The position numbers and the translations under genes are program-made. The notes under the pieces were generated by a model that searched no databases, was not told where the DNA came from, and worked only from the letters and a program-made list of their open reading frames with translations. Of a DNA stretch of 64,000 nt, positions 1 through 9,471 are shown one piece after another (position 1 is the first letter of the stretch; each line of letters begins with the position of its first letter). Source of the stretch: a bacterium (GTDB lineage Bacteria > Zhuqueibacterota > Zhuqueibacteria > Zhuqueibacterales > Zhuqueibacteraceae); the NCBI GenBank assembly GCA_023150945.1, contig JAKLJX010000008.1, forward strand, positions 1-64,000, in the 5' to 3' direction.

Positions 1-446
1 GCTCCATAAGGTCTCATGCCTCTTAATATAATCAAAAAACTGTCAATTTCCTATTACTTATGCAAAACTCAATAAGTTCGTCACAGCGCTACAAACAAAT
101 CGAATCTCTCGACTTCACATGAGTTGCCGGCACAAGGAAGCAAGAGTATCTGTAAAAATCAAGACCTTCCTGTGCCGCCAGCCTCAACGCCGATCGCCGC
201 AATCCGCAACAGTTCTCTTTCCCCAGCCGGAGGTTGTTCCGCATTGCTGCGATTCTGGCGACGGCGTCTGACGATTCACTTCAGACGCCAATAGGGGAAC
301 ATCGTTCTTTCAAATCCTATGCCATCGACCGTGGAATTGGTAATATGATTTTCCTGGAATTAACCCCCTGCCACGGCAGCGTTGACGGTGCCTGTTTTCC
401 GGCAATTCTCATCTCTGCGAAAACGATTCCGAATTCTTGAAGTGCG
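1..446. other. Left edge, no gene recognised
   Basis: The first 60–120 bases are AT-rich and the rest has ordinary composition. Short open frames exist, for example 234–440 on plus, but none has a convincing ribosome-binding site or recognisable protein sequence. I see nothing here beyond the region downstream of the nifJ cluster terminator. Confidence 0.5.
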
Positions 447-450
447 AACA

Positions 451-480
451 AAAACGGCGCACGTGCAGGTGTGCGCCGTC
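451..480 (-). terminator. Intrinsic terminator of the nifJ cluster
   Basis: Read on minus, a 9-bp perfect stem (ACGGCGCAC / GTGCGCCGT, at 472–480 and 455–463) encloses an 8-nt loop. The stem is followed directly by a run of five T (plus-strand A at 451–455). It lies about 100 bases beyond the stop of the dihydroorotate-dehydrogenase-like gene, so it would end the transcript that runs from about 5.5 kb through nifJ. Confidence 0.8.
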
Positions 481-584
481 GCACCGGCGATTGGGGGGAG
501 CGGCAGCCTGCGCGCAACACCTCCGCGCTGCGGGCAACAGCCTCTCCTCCTTCTTGCCGGTCGGTCTCTCCCCGGGCTACCGCC

Positions 585-1598
585 TCACAGCGCGGCGTGA
601 TACGCTTCCGGCCTGAAGCTCTTCAGCGCTTTCATGTATTGCGCGCGTTCGAATGCGGAAGGATCCGCGCTGTTGATCTGGCTCATGCTGCCCTGCATTT
701 GCTGGACGGACTCGTATTCGTTCTCCTCCATCCAGCGCACCAGGTTTTGCTCGACGCGGCGCAGATGATCGACACCATAGCGCAGCAGCGCCGCGGCCAT
801 CATTGTCACGTTGGCGCCCACCATCAGCATCTTCACCACGTCCGGGGCATCATGAATCCCGCTGGTTGCCGCGAGATCAGCCTTCAGGCGGCCGAAGAGA
901 ATGCCGATCCAGGTCAGCGGCAGGCGCAAGGCCTGCGGCGTGCTGAGCAGGACATTGGGCCGGACTTCCAGACTTTCAAGATCAATGTCCGGTTGATAAA
1001 AGCGATTGAACAGCACCAGCCCGTTCGCGCCCGCCGCGTCAAAGCGATGCGCCATGTTGGCAAGATTGCTGAAGAACGGGCTGAGCTTGATGGCCACCGG
1101 AATCTTCACCGCGGCCTTCACCGCCTTGAGCACGTCCAGATAGCGCTGTTCGATTTCTGCGCCGCTGAGTTCGAGGTCGGTGGGAATGTGATAGACGTTC
1201 AATTCCAGCGCGTCGGCGCCCGCCTGTTCGATCAGCCGGGCAAAGTCGATCCAGCCGCCGACCGTGGAACCGTTCAGGCTGGCGATGATGGGTATATCGA
1301 CTGCCTGCTTGGCGCGGCGAATATGCTCGAGGTAACCGTCCGGCCCGAGATGGAATTCCTGCGGCTGGGGGAAATACGTGAGCGCCTCGGGAAAACTCTC
1401 CGTGCCATAAGTGAGGTGATGATTGAGTTCGTAGGTTTCCAGGCGCAATTGCTCTTCAAAGAGGGAATACAGCACGACTGCGGCCGCGCCTGCCTCCTGC
1501 ATGCGCTCGAGGCTGCTGATCTCCTCGGACAGCGGCGAAGCGGAAGGCACCAACGGCGTGCGCAGTTTCATGCCGAGATAGGTTGTCGTCAAATCCAT
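585..1598 (-). CDS. Dihydroorotate dehydrogenase-like flavoprotein
   Basis: A 337-residue protein resembling class 1 dihydroorotate dehydrogenases along its whole length. It opens with MDLTTTYLGMKLRTPLVPSA, typical of the TIM-barrel start. A mid-protein block (LELNVYHIP, then VAIKLSPFF) matches the family's substrate and FMN region. The start at 1598 has a GGAG motif about 8 bases upstream. The gene follows nifJ by 116 bases on the same strand and precedes a terminator, so the two are probably co-transcribed. In this family the DHOD-like proteins next to nifJ are usually distinct from the pyrimidine-pathway enzyme. The actual substrate is therefore uncertain, and I do not assign pyrD. Confidence 0.85.
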   Translation of the reverse strand: MDLTTTYLGMKLRTPLVPSASPLSEEISSLERMQEAGAAAVVLYSLFEEQLRLETYELNHHLTYGTESFPEALTYFPQPQEFHLGPDGYLEHIRRAKQAVDIPIIASLNGSTVGGWIDFARLIEQAGADALELNVYHIPTDLELSGAEIEQRYLDVLKAVKAAVKIPVAIKLSPFFSNLANMAHRFDAAGANGLVLFNRFYQPDIDLESLEVRPNVLLSTPQALRLPLTWIGILFGRLKADLAATSGIHDAPDVVKMLMVGANVTMMAAALLRYGVDHLRRVEQNLVRWMEENEYESVQQMQGSMSQINSADPSAFERAQYMKALKSFRPEAYHAAL

Positions 1599-1714
1599 GT
1601 CATCGTTCTCCGTAGCGTTAGCGAAACAAGCGCGAAAAAAGAGGTTCTCCAGCGTGGCGCCGGCCGGATGACGGTGCGGGCCGCGGGGCCGCCGGTTCCG
1701 TCACCCGCAGCCAC

Positions 1715-4700
1715 TCACGCCTTCCCCTCTTCACCTTTGGCTTTGCCGTTGCCGGTGGGGCGCGCCGCCAGATACTCATAGAGTTTCCAGCGCGTATGGA
1801 CATCCTCCTGCGCTTCCTTGAGCATGCGCTTGGCGTCTTCCGGCTTGCTTTTGGTCAACATCTTGAAACGGTTCTCCATGTAGAGAAATTTTTCCACCGG
1901 CAGCTTGGGCGCGGAAGAATCGAGCACGAACGGATTCTCGCCATGCCGGGCGCGGTCGGGATGGTAGCGATACAACGGCCACTGGCCCGAATCCACCGCC
2001 GCTTTTTGATTCTGCATCGCCGTCGCCATGTTGATGCCGTGCGCGATGCAATGGCTGTAGGCGATGATCAGCGACGGCCCTTCATACGCTTCCGCTTCGA
2101 GGAACGCCTTGAGCGTGTGTTCGTCTTTCGCGCCCATGGCCACGCGCGCCACGTAAACGTTGCCGTAGGTCATGGCAATCAGACCGAGGTCTTTTTTCGC
2201 CGCCGGCTTGCCGCCCGCCGCGAACTTGGCCACTGCGCCGCGCGGCGTGGCTTTCGACATTTGCCCGCCGGTGTTCGAATAAACTTCGGTATCGAGCACG
2301 AGCACGTTGACGTCGCGGCCGCTGGCGAGCACGTGATCCAACCCGCCGAAACCGATGTCATAAGCCCAGCCGTCGCCGCCCATGATCCACACGCTTTTGC
2401 GCACCAGCATGTCGGCGAGCGTCAGCAGCCGTTTCGCCTCGGGTGTCTCCAAACGCTGCAGTATCTTCTTGAGCAGATCGACGCGCATGCGCTGCTCGTA
2501 AATGTCGGCCTCGTCCTTTTGCGGCGCAGCCAGAATGGCATTGACGAGATCCTCGCCCACCGCGGCGGAGAGATCATGCAGCAGTTGCGCGGCCATCTCC
2601 TTTTGCTTGTCGATCGCCAGGCGGAAGCCCAGGCCAAACTCGGCGTTGTCTTCGAACAGGGAATTGGACCAGGCCGGGCCGCGGCCCTCGGCGTTCTTCG
2701 TCCACGGCGTGGTGGGCAGGTTGGCGCCATAGATCGACGAACAGCCAGTGGCATTGGCGACCAAAGCGCGATCGCCGAACAATTGCGTCACCAGTTTGAC
2801 GTAGGGCGTCTCGCCGCAACCGGCGCAGGCACCGGAAAACTCAAACAGCGGCTCTTGCACCTGCTGCTGGCGAATCGTGCTGACCTTGACCTGGCGGCGA
2901 TCCATCTCCGGGATGGTCAGGAAGAACTCCCAGTTCTTGCTTTCCGGTTCGCGCAGCGGCGGTTGCGGCCGCATGTTGATCGCCTTGATGCGCGTTTCGG
3001 ATTTCTTCTTGGCCGGACACACGTCCACGCACAGGGCGCAACCGGTGCAATCCTCCGGTGCCACCTGAATCGAGTATTTCAGTCCCTGCCACTCGCGGTC
3101 GCGCGCGTCACAAGCCTTGAAGGTGGCGGGCGCATTGGCGAGCTGCTTTTCTTCGAAAACCTTGATGCGAATCACGGCATGCGGGCAAACCATCGCGCAT
3201 TTGCCGCACTGAATGCAGATGTCCGGCTCCCACACTGGAATCTCCAGCGCAAGATTGCGCTTTTCCCATTTTGCCGTGCCCGTCGGAAACGTGCCGTCCA
3301 CCGGCATGGCGCTCACCGGCAACTCGTCGCCGCGGCCGGCGATGATCGTGCCGAGCACGTCGCGCACAAATGGATCCGCCTGCTCGATGGGCGGCGGCGG
3401 GATGGTGAGGCTGCCGTTGAGGCCGGCGGGAATCTTCACTTCGAACAAATGCGCCAGCGTGCGATCGACCGCGGCAAGATTGATGCGGACGATCTCCTCG
3501 CCCTTCTTGCCGTAAGTCTCCACCACGGACTGTTTGATGGCGGCAATGGCCTCTTCTTTCGGCAGCACGCCGGAAAGCGCGAAGAAGCACACCTGCATCA
3601 CGGTGTTGATGCGGCCGCCCATGCCGCTTTCGCGCGCGACTTTGGTGGCGTCGATGACGTAGAATTTCAGCTTCTTCTGGAGAATCTCCTCCTGCATCTT
3701 GCGCGGCAAGTGGCCCCACACCTCCTCCGGGCCATGAGCGATGTTGAGCAGGAAGGTGCCGCCCTCGACCAGACCCGCCAGCATGTCGTAGCGCTCCAAA
3801 AACACCGGCTGGTGACAGGCCACAAAATTGGGCCGCGACACCAGATAGGTGGAACGAATCGGCTGCGGGCCGAAGCGCAAATGCGAAACCGTCACCGCGC
3901 CGGCCTTCTTGGAATCATAGACAAAGTAGCCTTGCGCATAATTGTCGGTGTTCTCACCGATGATCTTGATCGAGTTCTTATTCGCGCCCACGGTGCCGTC
4001 CGAGCCCAGGCCGTAAAACAGCGCGCGAATCACGCTGTCCGGCTCGGTGGAGAACGCCGGGTCATACGGCAGACTGGTGTGCGTCACATCGTCCTGGATG
4101 CCGAGCGTGAAATGATTCTTGCGCGTGCTGTCCGTGAGATGATCGAACACGGCCTTCACCATGGCGGGGGTGAATTCCTTGGAGGACAAGCCGTAACGCC
4201 CGCCGATGATTTTGGGCATACTCTGCCACCAGCCTTGATCGATGCCCTCGTGCAGCGCGTTGACGCAATCGAGATAGAGCGGCTCGCCCGCGCTGCCCGG
4301 CTCCTTGGTGCGATCCAACACCGCCAGCGCCTTGACCGACGCCGGCAACGCAGCCAGGAAGCTCCGCACGTCGAACGGCCGGTAAAGCCGCACCTTCAGA
4401 ACGCCGACATTCTCGCCGCGCGCATTGAGATCGTCCACCGTTTCATGCGCCGTTTCGCAACCCGAGCCCATGAGAATGATCACGCGCTCGGCTTTGGGCG
4501 CACCATAGTATTCGAACAGCCGGTATTGCCGGCCGGTGAGCCGCGCAAAGCGATCCATCACCTCCTGCACCGCCGCCGGGCAGGCGAGATAGTAGGGATT
4601 GACCGTCTCACGCGCCTGAAAGAAGATATCGGGATTCTGCGCGGTGCCGCGCAACACCGGATGATCCGGCGACAAGGCGCGGTTGCGATGCGCCAGGATC

Positions 4701-5299
4701 AATTCCTCATCGATCATGGCACGCATCACCTCATCGGGGAGCAGCTCGATCTTCGACACCTCGTGCGAAGTGCGGAAGCCGTCAAAGAAGTGGATGAAGG
4801 GAATGCGCGTCTTGAGCGTGGCCGCCTGGCTGAGCAAGGCGAAATCCATCGCCTCCTGCACCGAGGCCGCGCCCAACAGCGCGAACCCGGTGGCGCGCGC
4901 GGCCATCACGTCGCTGTGATCGCCAAAAATGGAAAGCGCCTGTGCCGCCACCGTGCGCGCCGCCACGTGAAAAACCGCCGAGGTCAGCTCACCGGCGATT
5001 TTGTACATGTTGGGAATCATCAGCATCAGGCCCTGCGAAGAAGTGAAGGTCGTCGTCAGGGCGCCGGCTTGCAATGCGCCGTGTACCGCGCCGGCCGCGC
5101 CGCCCTCGCTCTGCATCTCGACCACCGAAGGCACGATGCCCCACAAGTTGGGCGTGCGCTCCGAGGCCCACGCGTCGGCAAATTCGCCCATGGGCGAGGA
5201 TGGGGTGATGGGATAGATCGCAATGACTTCGCTCACGCGGAACGCCACGTGCGCCACGGCCTCATTGCCGTCGATCGTTATGAACGTTTTGGTTTTCAT
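1715..5299 (-). CDS. nifJ: Pyruvate:ferredoxin (flavodoxin) oxidoreductase
   Basis: At 1194 residues this is the full length expected for the single-chain homodimeric enzyme, which converts pyruvate and CoA to acetyl-CoA and CO2 while reducing ferredoxin or flavodoxin in the cytoplasm. The N-terminal domain begins ITIDGNEAVAHVAF and has the YPITPSSPMGE motif. Two 4Fe-4S motifs are visible: CIQCGKCAMVC near residue 695 and CTGCALCVDVC near 750. The proximal-cluster and TPP-domain cysteines appear in GACAGCGETPY near 820, and the TPP/Mg motif (GGDGWAYDIG to TEVYSNTGGQMS) near 970–1015. No disruption is seen. A DUF2892 gene ends 25 bases upstream and a DHOD-like gene follows, suggesting one transcript. 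The start has only a weak Shine–Dalgarno sequence (GAAG). Confidence 0.97.
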   Translation of the reverse strand: MKTKTFITIDGNEAVAHVAFRVSEVIAIYPITPSSPMGEFADAWASERTPNLWGIVPSVVEMQSEGGAAGAVHGALQAGALTTTFTSSQGLMLMIPNMYKIAGELTSAVFHVAARTVAAQALSIFGDHSDVMAARATGFALLGAASVQEAMDFALLSQAATLKTRIPFIHFFDGFRTSHEVSKIELLPDEVMRAMIDEELILAHRNRALSPDHPVLRGTAQNPDIFFQARETVNPYYLACPAAVQEVMDRFARLTGRQYRLFEYYGAPKAERVIILMGSGCETAHETVDDLNARGENVGVLKVRLYRPFDVRSFLAALPASVKALAVLDRTKEPGSAGEPLYLDCVNALHEGIDQGWWQSMPKIIGGRYGLSSKEFTPAMVKAVFDHLTDSTRKNHFTLGIQDDVTHTSLPYDPAFSTEPDSVIRALFYGLGSDGTVGANKNSIKIIGENTDNYAQGYFVYDSKKAGAVTVSHLRFGPQPIRSTYLVSRPNFVACHQPVFLERYDMLAGLVEGGTFLLNIAHGPEEVWGHLPRKMQEEILQKKLKFYVIDATKVARESGMGGRINTVMQVCFFALSGVLPKEEAIAAIKQSVVETYGKKGEEIVRINLAAVDRTLAHLFEVKIPAGLNGSLTIPPPPIEQADPFVRDVLGTIIAGRGDELPVSAMPVDGTFPTGTAKWEKRNLALEIPVWEPDICIQCGKCAMVCPHAVIRIKVFEEKQLANAPATFKACDARDREWQGLKYSIQVAPEDCTGCALCVDVCPAKKKSETRIKAINMRPQPPLREPESKNWEFFLTIPEMDRRQVKVSTIRQQQVQEPLFEFSGACAGCGETPYVKLVTQLFGDRALVANATGCSSIYGANLPTTPWTKNAEGRGPAWSNSLFEDNAEFGLGFRLAIDKQKEMAAQLLHDLSAAVGEDLVNAILAAPQKDEADIYEQRMRVDLLKKILQRLETPEAKRLLTLADMLVRKSVWIMGGDGWAYDIGFGGLDHVLASGRDVNVLVLDTEVYSNTGGQMSKATPRGAVAKFAAGGKPAAKKDLGLIAMTYGNVYVARVAMGAKDEHTLKAFLEAEAYEGPSLIIAYSHCIAHGINMATAMQNQKAAVDSGQWPLYRYHPDRARHGENPFVLDSSAPKLPVEKFLYMENRFKMLTKSKPEDAKRMLKEAQEDVHTRWKLYEYLAARPTGNGKAKGEEGKA

Positions 5300-5324
5300 G
5301 TCGCTGCTTCAAATAGTGGAATGA

Positions 5325-5543
5325 TTAGTTCGATTTGTTCGCAACCGTTGTGGTTGTGTCGATCCTGCAAACCGCCCACAACGGGCAAAAGCGGATGAAG
5401 GCAGTCACCAGAGCAATCGCCGCGACGACATAGCCGAGCAGCGCAGCCACTCCCTTGAGCACGCCGAACGCGCCCAGCATCAGCAAGGCAATGCCAATCA
5501 CCAGCCGCACGCTGCGGTCCAACCCTCCGACGTTTGCTGTCAT
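5325..5543 (-). CDS. Small DUF2892 (YgaP-type) membrane protein
   Basis: A 72-residue protein with two hydrophobic segments (VRLVIGIALLMLGAFGVL and LGYVVAAIALVTAFIRFCPL) and the terminal CPLW..C pattern of the DUF2892 family, which forms the membrane domain of YgaP-like rhodaneses. An open frame extends upstream to 5690. However, the ATG at 5543 has an excellent AGGAGG 7 bases before it, and the protein from there fits the family length, so I chose it. It is the first gene of the putative transcript through nifJ. Its function is unknown, and no rhodanese domain is present. Confidence 0.85.
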   Translation of the reverse strand: MTANVGGLDRSVRLVIGIALLMLGAFGVLKGVAALLGYVVAAIALVTAFIRFCPLWAVCRIDTTTTVANKSN

Positions 5544-6129
5544 GACAAACCTCCTTGTGTTTGAACAGCAACCGGTTGGCCGTGCAGTCAACCGGTAAGG
5601 TTGCTGGAATTCATTGTTTGAAAACGCAAGCCGCAACTCCTTTTTTCTTGAAAAGAATTTGCCGCCGCCGCTTGAATGATAGCATCTCAAGTGCCAAATG
5701 AATCCCAGCCGCCGAAATCCGCCCTAGCCTGCTGTAATTTCATGGATTGACCCGGATTGAACGGCAGGGCAGAACTTCATTAGTTTCTTTACTTTGGGAA
5801 AATATGCAGGAGGTTTTCGCAAAATTGACAGACTGCCGGAGCAAGGCCTACGGCAGCAGTTGCGAGGAGAGTCATGCAGACGAATGCAGGCAGGGAAAAC
5901 CGTCGGAGCTTTTTTGTGATCGTCCAGAAACGAAGCAACCGGCCGGGCGCCGGTTCTTACTTGTGCATCTGATCTGGTTGGTGAAGGGTCTGTCCGAAAA
6001 CGTTCCGGCCTCGGCTGAGCCGAGGTCGGCAAACTTCGAGTATCGCAGCGACTCGAAGGATTCTGACGCAACCGCCCGGCCGGTGCAGGAACATTTTCTA
6101 TAAGCTCGCGATTGGGGACGGACGCAAAT
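5544..6129. other. Intergenic region with no supported gene
   Basis: This 586-base gap carries the promoter side of the nifJ cluster and the 3' side of the next secreted-protein gene. Frames at 5724–6071 (minus) and 5747–6103 (plus) overlap each other and resemble no protein. It includes one copy of a short inverted-type repeat (5990–6025) that recurs at 10631–10665. Confidence 0.5.
5990..6025 (+). repeat. Short interspersed repeat B, copy 1
   Basis: The segment beginning CTGTCCGAAAACGTTCC and ending GGCTGAGCCGAGG matches, in reverse complement and with few differences, 10631–10665. Its 3' part (CCTCGGCTGAGCCGAGG) is itself a palindrome. Function unknown. Confidence 0.55.
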
Positions 6130-7392
6130 CTAGCGCGCCAGCACCATGCGTTGCGTTTTGGTCTGGCTGCCGGCCGTCAAGCGGTAGAAATAGACGCCGC
6201 TGGCCAGGCCCCGCGCCTCGAATGCCACGGCATTGGCGCCGGCAGGCTTAAGCTCGCGATTCACCAACGTCGCCACTTCCCTGCCGAGCAGATTGTAGAC
6301 CTTCAGTGTCACCGCCGCGGGCTGCGCCAACTGGAATGAGATGGTGGTGGCGGGATTGAAAGGATTGGGATAGTTCCGCAGCAACGTGATCGCGCCCGGC
6401 ATCTGCGCGCCGTCATCCACGCCGGTCGCAGGCAGCGGCCGGCTCCAAACGCCGTGGCTGGCTGAAAGGCCGGCAAACAGCCTGCCTTGATGAATGAAAA
6501 TCGCGCTCACGAAATCGCCGCTGATCGGCAGATTGCCGGTGAGCACGTTCCAACTCGCGCCGCCGTTCGCAGAGGCAACCACGCCCACGCCATCCACCGC
6601 GGCATAAAGCGTTTGGTTGAACAACAACAAATCATCCACCACGGCATTCTGCAATTCCGTGCCCACGCTCTGCCAGGTCTTGGCGGAATCAAGCGAGACG
6701 TAAAGTCCGGAAGTGGTGCCGGCGTAGATGGTCTCACCCGCCACGGCCAGCGACAGCACGCCCTGCACACCCGCAAGGCTGCGATTTTGCCAGGTTGCGC
6801 CGCGATCCAAGCTGACCTGCAAATGGCCGCTGCTGCCGCCCAGCGTCGCGCCCACCAACATGACGCCTGATTCCGTCACGGCCACCGCAGTGATCCCCGA
6901 AAGCCCGGTTGGAAATCCTGTGCCGCTGCGCCGCCAGTTCGCCTGCTGCACGGCAGTTTTGTAAACACCGCTCGGCTGCAACCCCGGCGCCCATTCGATG
7001 GCGGCATACACGGTGTCGCCCATCACGACGACGCCGGCGGCAAAGGCCTGGGTTTCAAAACCCTCGTTGAAGCTGATCCAGATCGTACCGCCGTCAACGC
7101 TGCGGCACACACCGCCGCCAAGAATGGCGGCCCACAATGTGTCCTGCCGGACTTCCAACGCCCGGATGTCATAGGCCATCTCCGGCAGGCCGGTGGGATA
7201 GGCCTGAAAACTCGCGCCACCATTGGTGCTGAGCCACAAGCCACTGTCTTCACTGCCGGCAAAAAGCCGTGTGCCGCTCAGCGCAAAAGTAAAGACGCGG
7301 TCAGATGGCGATGGCACCGGTTGCCATTGCGCCTGCGCCACGCTCGCGGCCAGCAGTGCGCCGAGCAAAATACTCAAACGATTTCGTTGCAT
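6130..7392 (-). CDS. Secreted BNR/sialidase-like propeller protein with T9SS sorting domain
   Basis: A 420-residue protein with an N-terminal signal peptide (LSILLGALLAASVAQAQ). Residues 20–320 hold repeated BNR-type blades such as SLDSAKTWQSVG and SVDGGTIWISFN (Asp-box-like SxDxGxTW motifs). The last 85 residues are a type IX secretion sorting domain (LRNYPNPFNPATTISF, then ASGVYFYRLTAG). The protein should be exported, cleaved and placed at the cell surface or outside. No catalytic residues of true sialidases are evident, so this is a binding or structural propeller by inference. AGGAG precedes the ATG. A 42-base gap separates it from the upstream gene, suggesting co-transcription. Confidence 0.85.
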   Translation of the reverse strand: MQRNRLSILLGALLAASVAQAQWQPVPSPSDRVFTFALSGTRLFAGSEDSGLWLSTNGGASFQAYPTGLPEMAYDIRALEVRQDTLWAAILGGGVCRSVDGGTIWISFNEGFETQAFAAGVVVMGDTVYAAIEWAPGLQPSGVYKTAVQQANWRRSGTGFPTGLSGITAVAVTESGVMLVGATLGGSSGHLQVSLDRGATWQNRSLAGVQGVLSLAVAGETIYAGTTSGLYVSLDSAKTWQSVGTELQNAVVDDLLLFNQTLYAAVDGVGVVASANGGASWNVLTGNLPISGDFVSAIFIHQGRLFAGLSASHGVWSRPLPATGVDDGAQMPGAITLLRNYPNPFNPATTISFQLAQPAAVTLKVYNLLGREVATLVNRELKPAGANAVAFEARGLASGVYFYRLTAGSQTKTQRMVLAR

Positions 7393-7434
7393 CCCCTCTG
7401 CTCCTATGTTTTTGCGATCTCCGGTTGCTTGATC

Positions 7435-8331
7435 TTATTTCATCAGCCGGCCGGGCTGCGCCAGCAAGTGCGCCATGAGATTGTGCAGCGCGGCCTGCCA
7501 CTTCAAAGGCTGGCCGGCCAAGTCGGTGCGGCGCTCGGCATGCACCAGTTGCTGCAGCGCCGCGTTGCTGCTGCCCTCCTTCACTTCCAACACCTGGGCC
7601 CAAAACGGTGTGTCTTTGGCGATAATGCCCTCCGCGCCCGCCGCCACCACTTTGCCCTCGCGGTCCAGCAAGATGCCGGTGACCTGCAGCACCTCCAGCG
7701 GCTTGTCCTCCGCGCTCAGGAACTTGACGCTTTCCTCATAGCCCGTGCCCAGCACCACCTTCTTCCCAAACATGCCTTTGTCGGATTTGGGATACTCGCT
7801 GAATCCGAGTTTGAGCCAGAGAACATAATCGACCTGCTGCCCGCCTGCCAACTCCGGCAACTGCGCGCGCCACGCCGCAGAGGGATTTTGAATGTCGATC
7901 ACCATCGGCGGATACTTGTCATGCTCCTGGCGCTGCATCGCGGCAGCCGGCGGTGCGGCCTCGCCCTCGGCACTGCCGACATAGACATAAGGCGCGCCTT
8001 TCTCCGGCAGCGCCTCACCGGCCAGCGGCTTGCTCCAACCCAGGCTGTCCAAATAAGCATTCATGGCCGCGACCAGAGGTTGCAGTGCTTGCTCGCGTCC
8101 AGCGAATGAAAACTCTGCCGCCGAGGTCTGGTCAATGCCAACCGCAAAATGGCCGCTGGCCGCATTGGCCACGGCAGCTTTCTTGTTGTAGAGCTTGTAG
8201 AAGGGCGCTCCCTTCAAACGATCAGTGCGGCCGGCAGCCGGCATGCTGGCGCTCGACGAACCCGCCAGCAGCATGCTGAACGCCACGGCACCGAGGAACG
8301 CAACTGCTTGAAACGAAAATGGTTTGCGCAT
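7435..8331 (-). CDS. Secreted protein of unknown function
   Basis: A 298-residue protein. The chosen ATG at 8331 has AGGAG upstream and gives a classic signal peptide (MRKPFSFQ followed by a hydrophobic stretch ending in SSSASMPA). The open frame continues 10 codons upstream without a better start. The mature protein contains YVLWLKLGFSEYPKS and a region mentioning no known motif; I recognise no domain. Its composition (charged, few Cys) suggests a soluble periplasmic or exported protein. It lies immediately upstream of the BNR/T9SS gene on the same strand. Confidence 0.7.
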   Translation of the reverse strand: MRKPFSFQAVAFLGAVAFSMLLAGSSSASMPAAGRTDRLKGAPFYKLYNKKAAVANAASGHFAVGIDQTSAAEFSFAGREQALQPLVAAMNAYLDSLGWSKPLAGEALPEKGAPYVYVGSAEGEAAPPAAAMQRQEHDKYPPMVIDIQNPSAAWRAQLPELAGGQQVDYVLWLKLGFSEYPKSDKGMFGKKVVLGTGYEESVKFLSAEDKPLEVLQVTGILLDREGKVVAAGAEGIIAKDTPFWAQVLEVKEGSSNAALQQLVHAERRTDLAGQPLKWQAALHNLMAHLLAQPGRLMK

Positions 8332-8817
8332 CTGTTCTCTCCTTTCAATCATGAAAAACACGGCACAGATACGGTTTTCCTCGCAGGCAAGTTACTCGAT
8401 CAAATGGACTATTGCAGCCGAAATCTGCGGCGCTCTGCCGGAGTTTCAGGCCATCAGGCGCGCAAAGTCAGAGTAAGATTATGAAAGACTCTTTCCCCAA
8501 AGCAAGCATTTGCACCGCCGAGACGCCGTGAGCGCAGAGTCTCAAACCCCCAAAAGCCTCTCTCTGCGTTTTCGGCGTATCCGCGGTTCCGCGGTTGACT
8601 TTTCGGTGTTCCAAGTCTGAAAGGTTCGTTACTACCCGTAGGGCTTCGCGTTTCAACTTGTCCAAAATCTGGCATACCCTTTCCCTCAAAAAAAGACAGG
8701 GTTGGCTGGAGCAGGAATCCTGCTCATCCAGTCAACCCTGTCGAAAAGGCGTTACTGCAAACTGGCGAGGGCGTTGCCGCATCAGGTCGCGATCTTGTGC
8801 CGACCTGCCTGGCTGCC
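8332..8817. other. Intergenic region carrying interspersed repeat A
   Basis: This 486-base gap has no supported gene. It includes the upstream region of the 8331 start and a repeat (about 8452–8690) shared with 11826–12120. It also includes text of the type often seen in intergenic decay (GACGCCGTGAGCGCAGAG, then CTCTCTGCGTTTTCGGCG), which can form an imperfect inverted repeat. Confidence 0.5.
8452..8690 (+). repeat. Interspersed repeat A, copy 1
   Basis: The first block (GGCGCGCAAAGTCAGAGTAA, then TGAAAGACTCTT and CCCAAAGC) is closely matched at 11826 onward. A second block about 190 bases on (TTTCAACTTGTCCAAAATCT) is matched near 12079–12110. The same order and orientation in both copies argue for a mobile or ancestral noncoding element. 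No transposase is present. Confidence 0.6.
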
Positions 8818-9411
8818 TCACTTCGCCATCGACACCTCCTGGCCGGGCGGCACCGGAAACGGCACTTGGTTTTTCACCGGCGGCAGGCTGCGCAGGTACG
8901 CCCAAATGGCCTTGAGATCCTCGTCGCTCTTTTGCCCGATAAACTGCCACGGCATCGGCGGCAGAATATCGCGGCCATTGGGATAGCCTTGATGTTTGCC
9001 GCTGCGCAACGTGCGGATGAAGGATTCCTCCGTCCATTCGCCGATGCCGGTGCTGGTGTCCGGCGTGAGATTGGCGGCGAAGCTCACGCCCCAGGGGCCG
9101 GCCCACGCCGTGAGCATGGGACTGGCGGCCGTGATGAAATTGCGCTTCTGCAAATCTGCCGGCGTCCAGTTGGGATAAGGCAACTCGGCCGGATGGCCGG
9201 CGAGCAGCCGCGTCGAATCCGGTATCGGCTCGCCGTGCGCAGTGAACACTTTCGGCGAATGGCAATCATGGCAGAGGCCGGTGTTCACCAGATACTTGCC
9301 GCGCGCCACCAGATCGATTTTCGCCTGGTTCACTTCCTGCGGCTTGCTTTCGCAGCCCATGAACTGCGCCGCCAGCACAGCCGCAACCGCTATGAGAAGA
9401 TTTTTTTTCAT
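8818..9411 (-). CDS. Mono-haem cytochrome c lipoprotein
   Basis: A 197-residue protein. The start at 9411 has GGAGAG upstream and yields a lipoprotein-like signal (MKKNLLIAVAAVLAAQFMGC) with Cys after a small residue. One haem-binding motif, CHDCH, sits near residue 50 in the context ARGKYLVNTGLCHDCH, typical of class I cytochromes of the diheme c-553/alcohol-dehydrogenase subunit type. A downstream Met-rich PPMPWQFIG segment and DEDLKAIWAYLRSLPPV form the expected C-terminal helix. The likely role is periplasmic electron transfer, but the partner oxidase or dehydrogenase is not in this window. It precedes a small secreted protein gene on the same strand. Confidence 0.85.
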   Translation of the reverse strand: MKKNLLIAVAAVLAAQFMGCESKPQEVNQAKIDLVARGKYLVNTGLCHDCHSPKVFTAHGEPIPDSTRLLAGHPAELPYPNWTPADLQKRNFITAASPMLTAWAGPWGVSFAANLTPDTSTGIGEWTEESFIRTLRSGKHQGYPNGRDILPPMPWQFIGQKSDEDLKAIWAYLRSLPPVKNQVPFPVPPGQEVSMAK

Positions 9412-9471
9412 AACACTCTCCGTTGGTTTCATTGGAAGTATGGTGTAGAGAAATTTTCTCGCGAGGCAAAC

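Noticed and set aside
1796-5398. Very long plus-strand open frame opposite nifJ
   Set aside because: It is antisense to an unmistakable full-length NifJ. Its protein is His/Arg-rich without any family resemblance, as expected for the mirror frame of GC-rich coding DNA.
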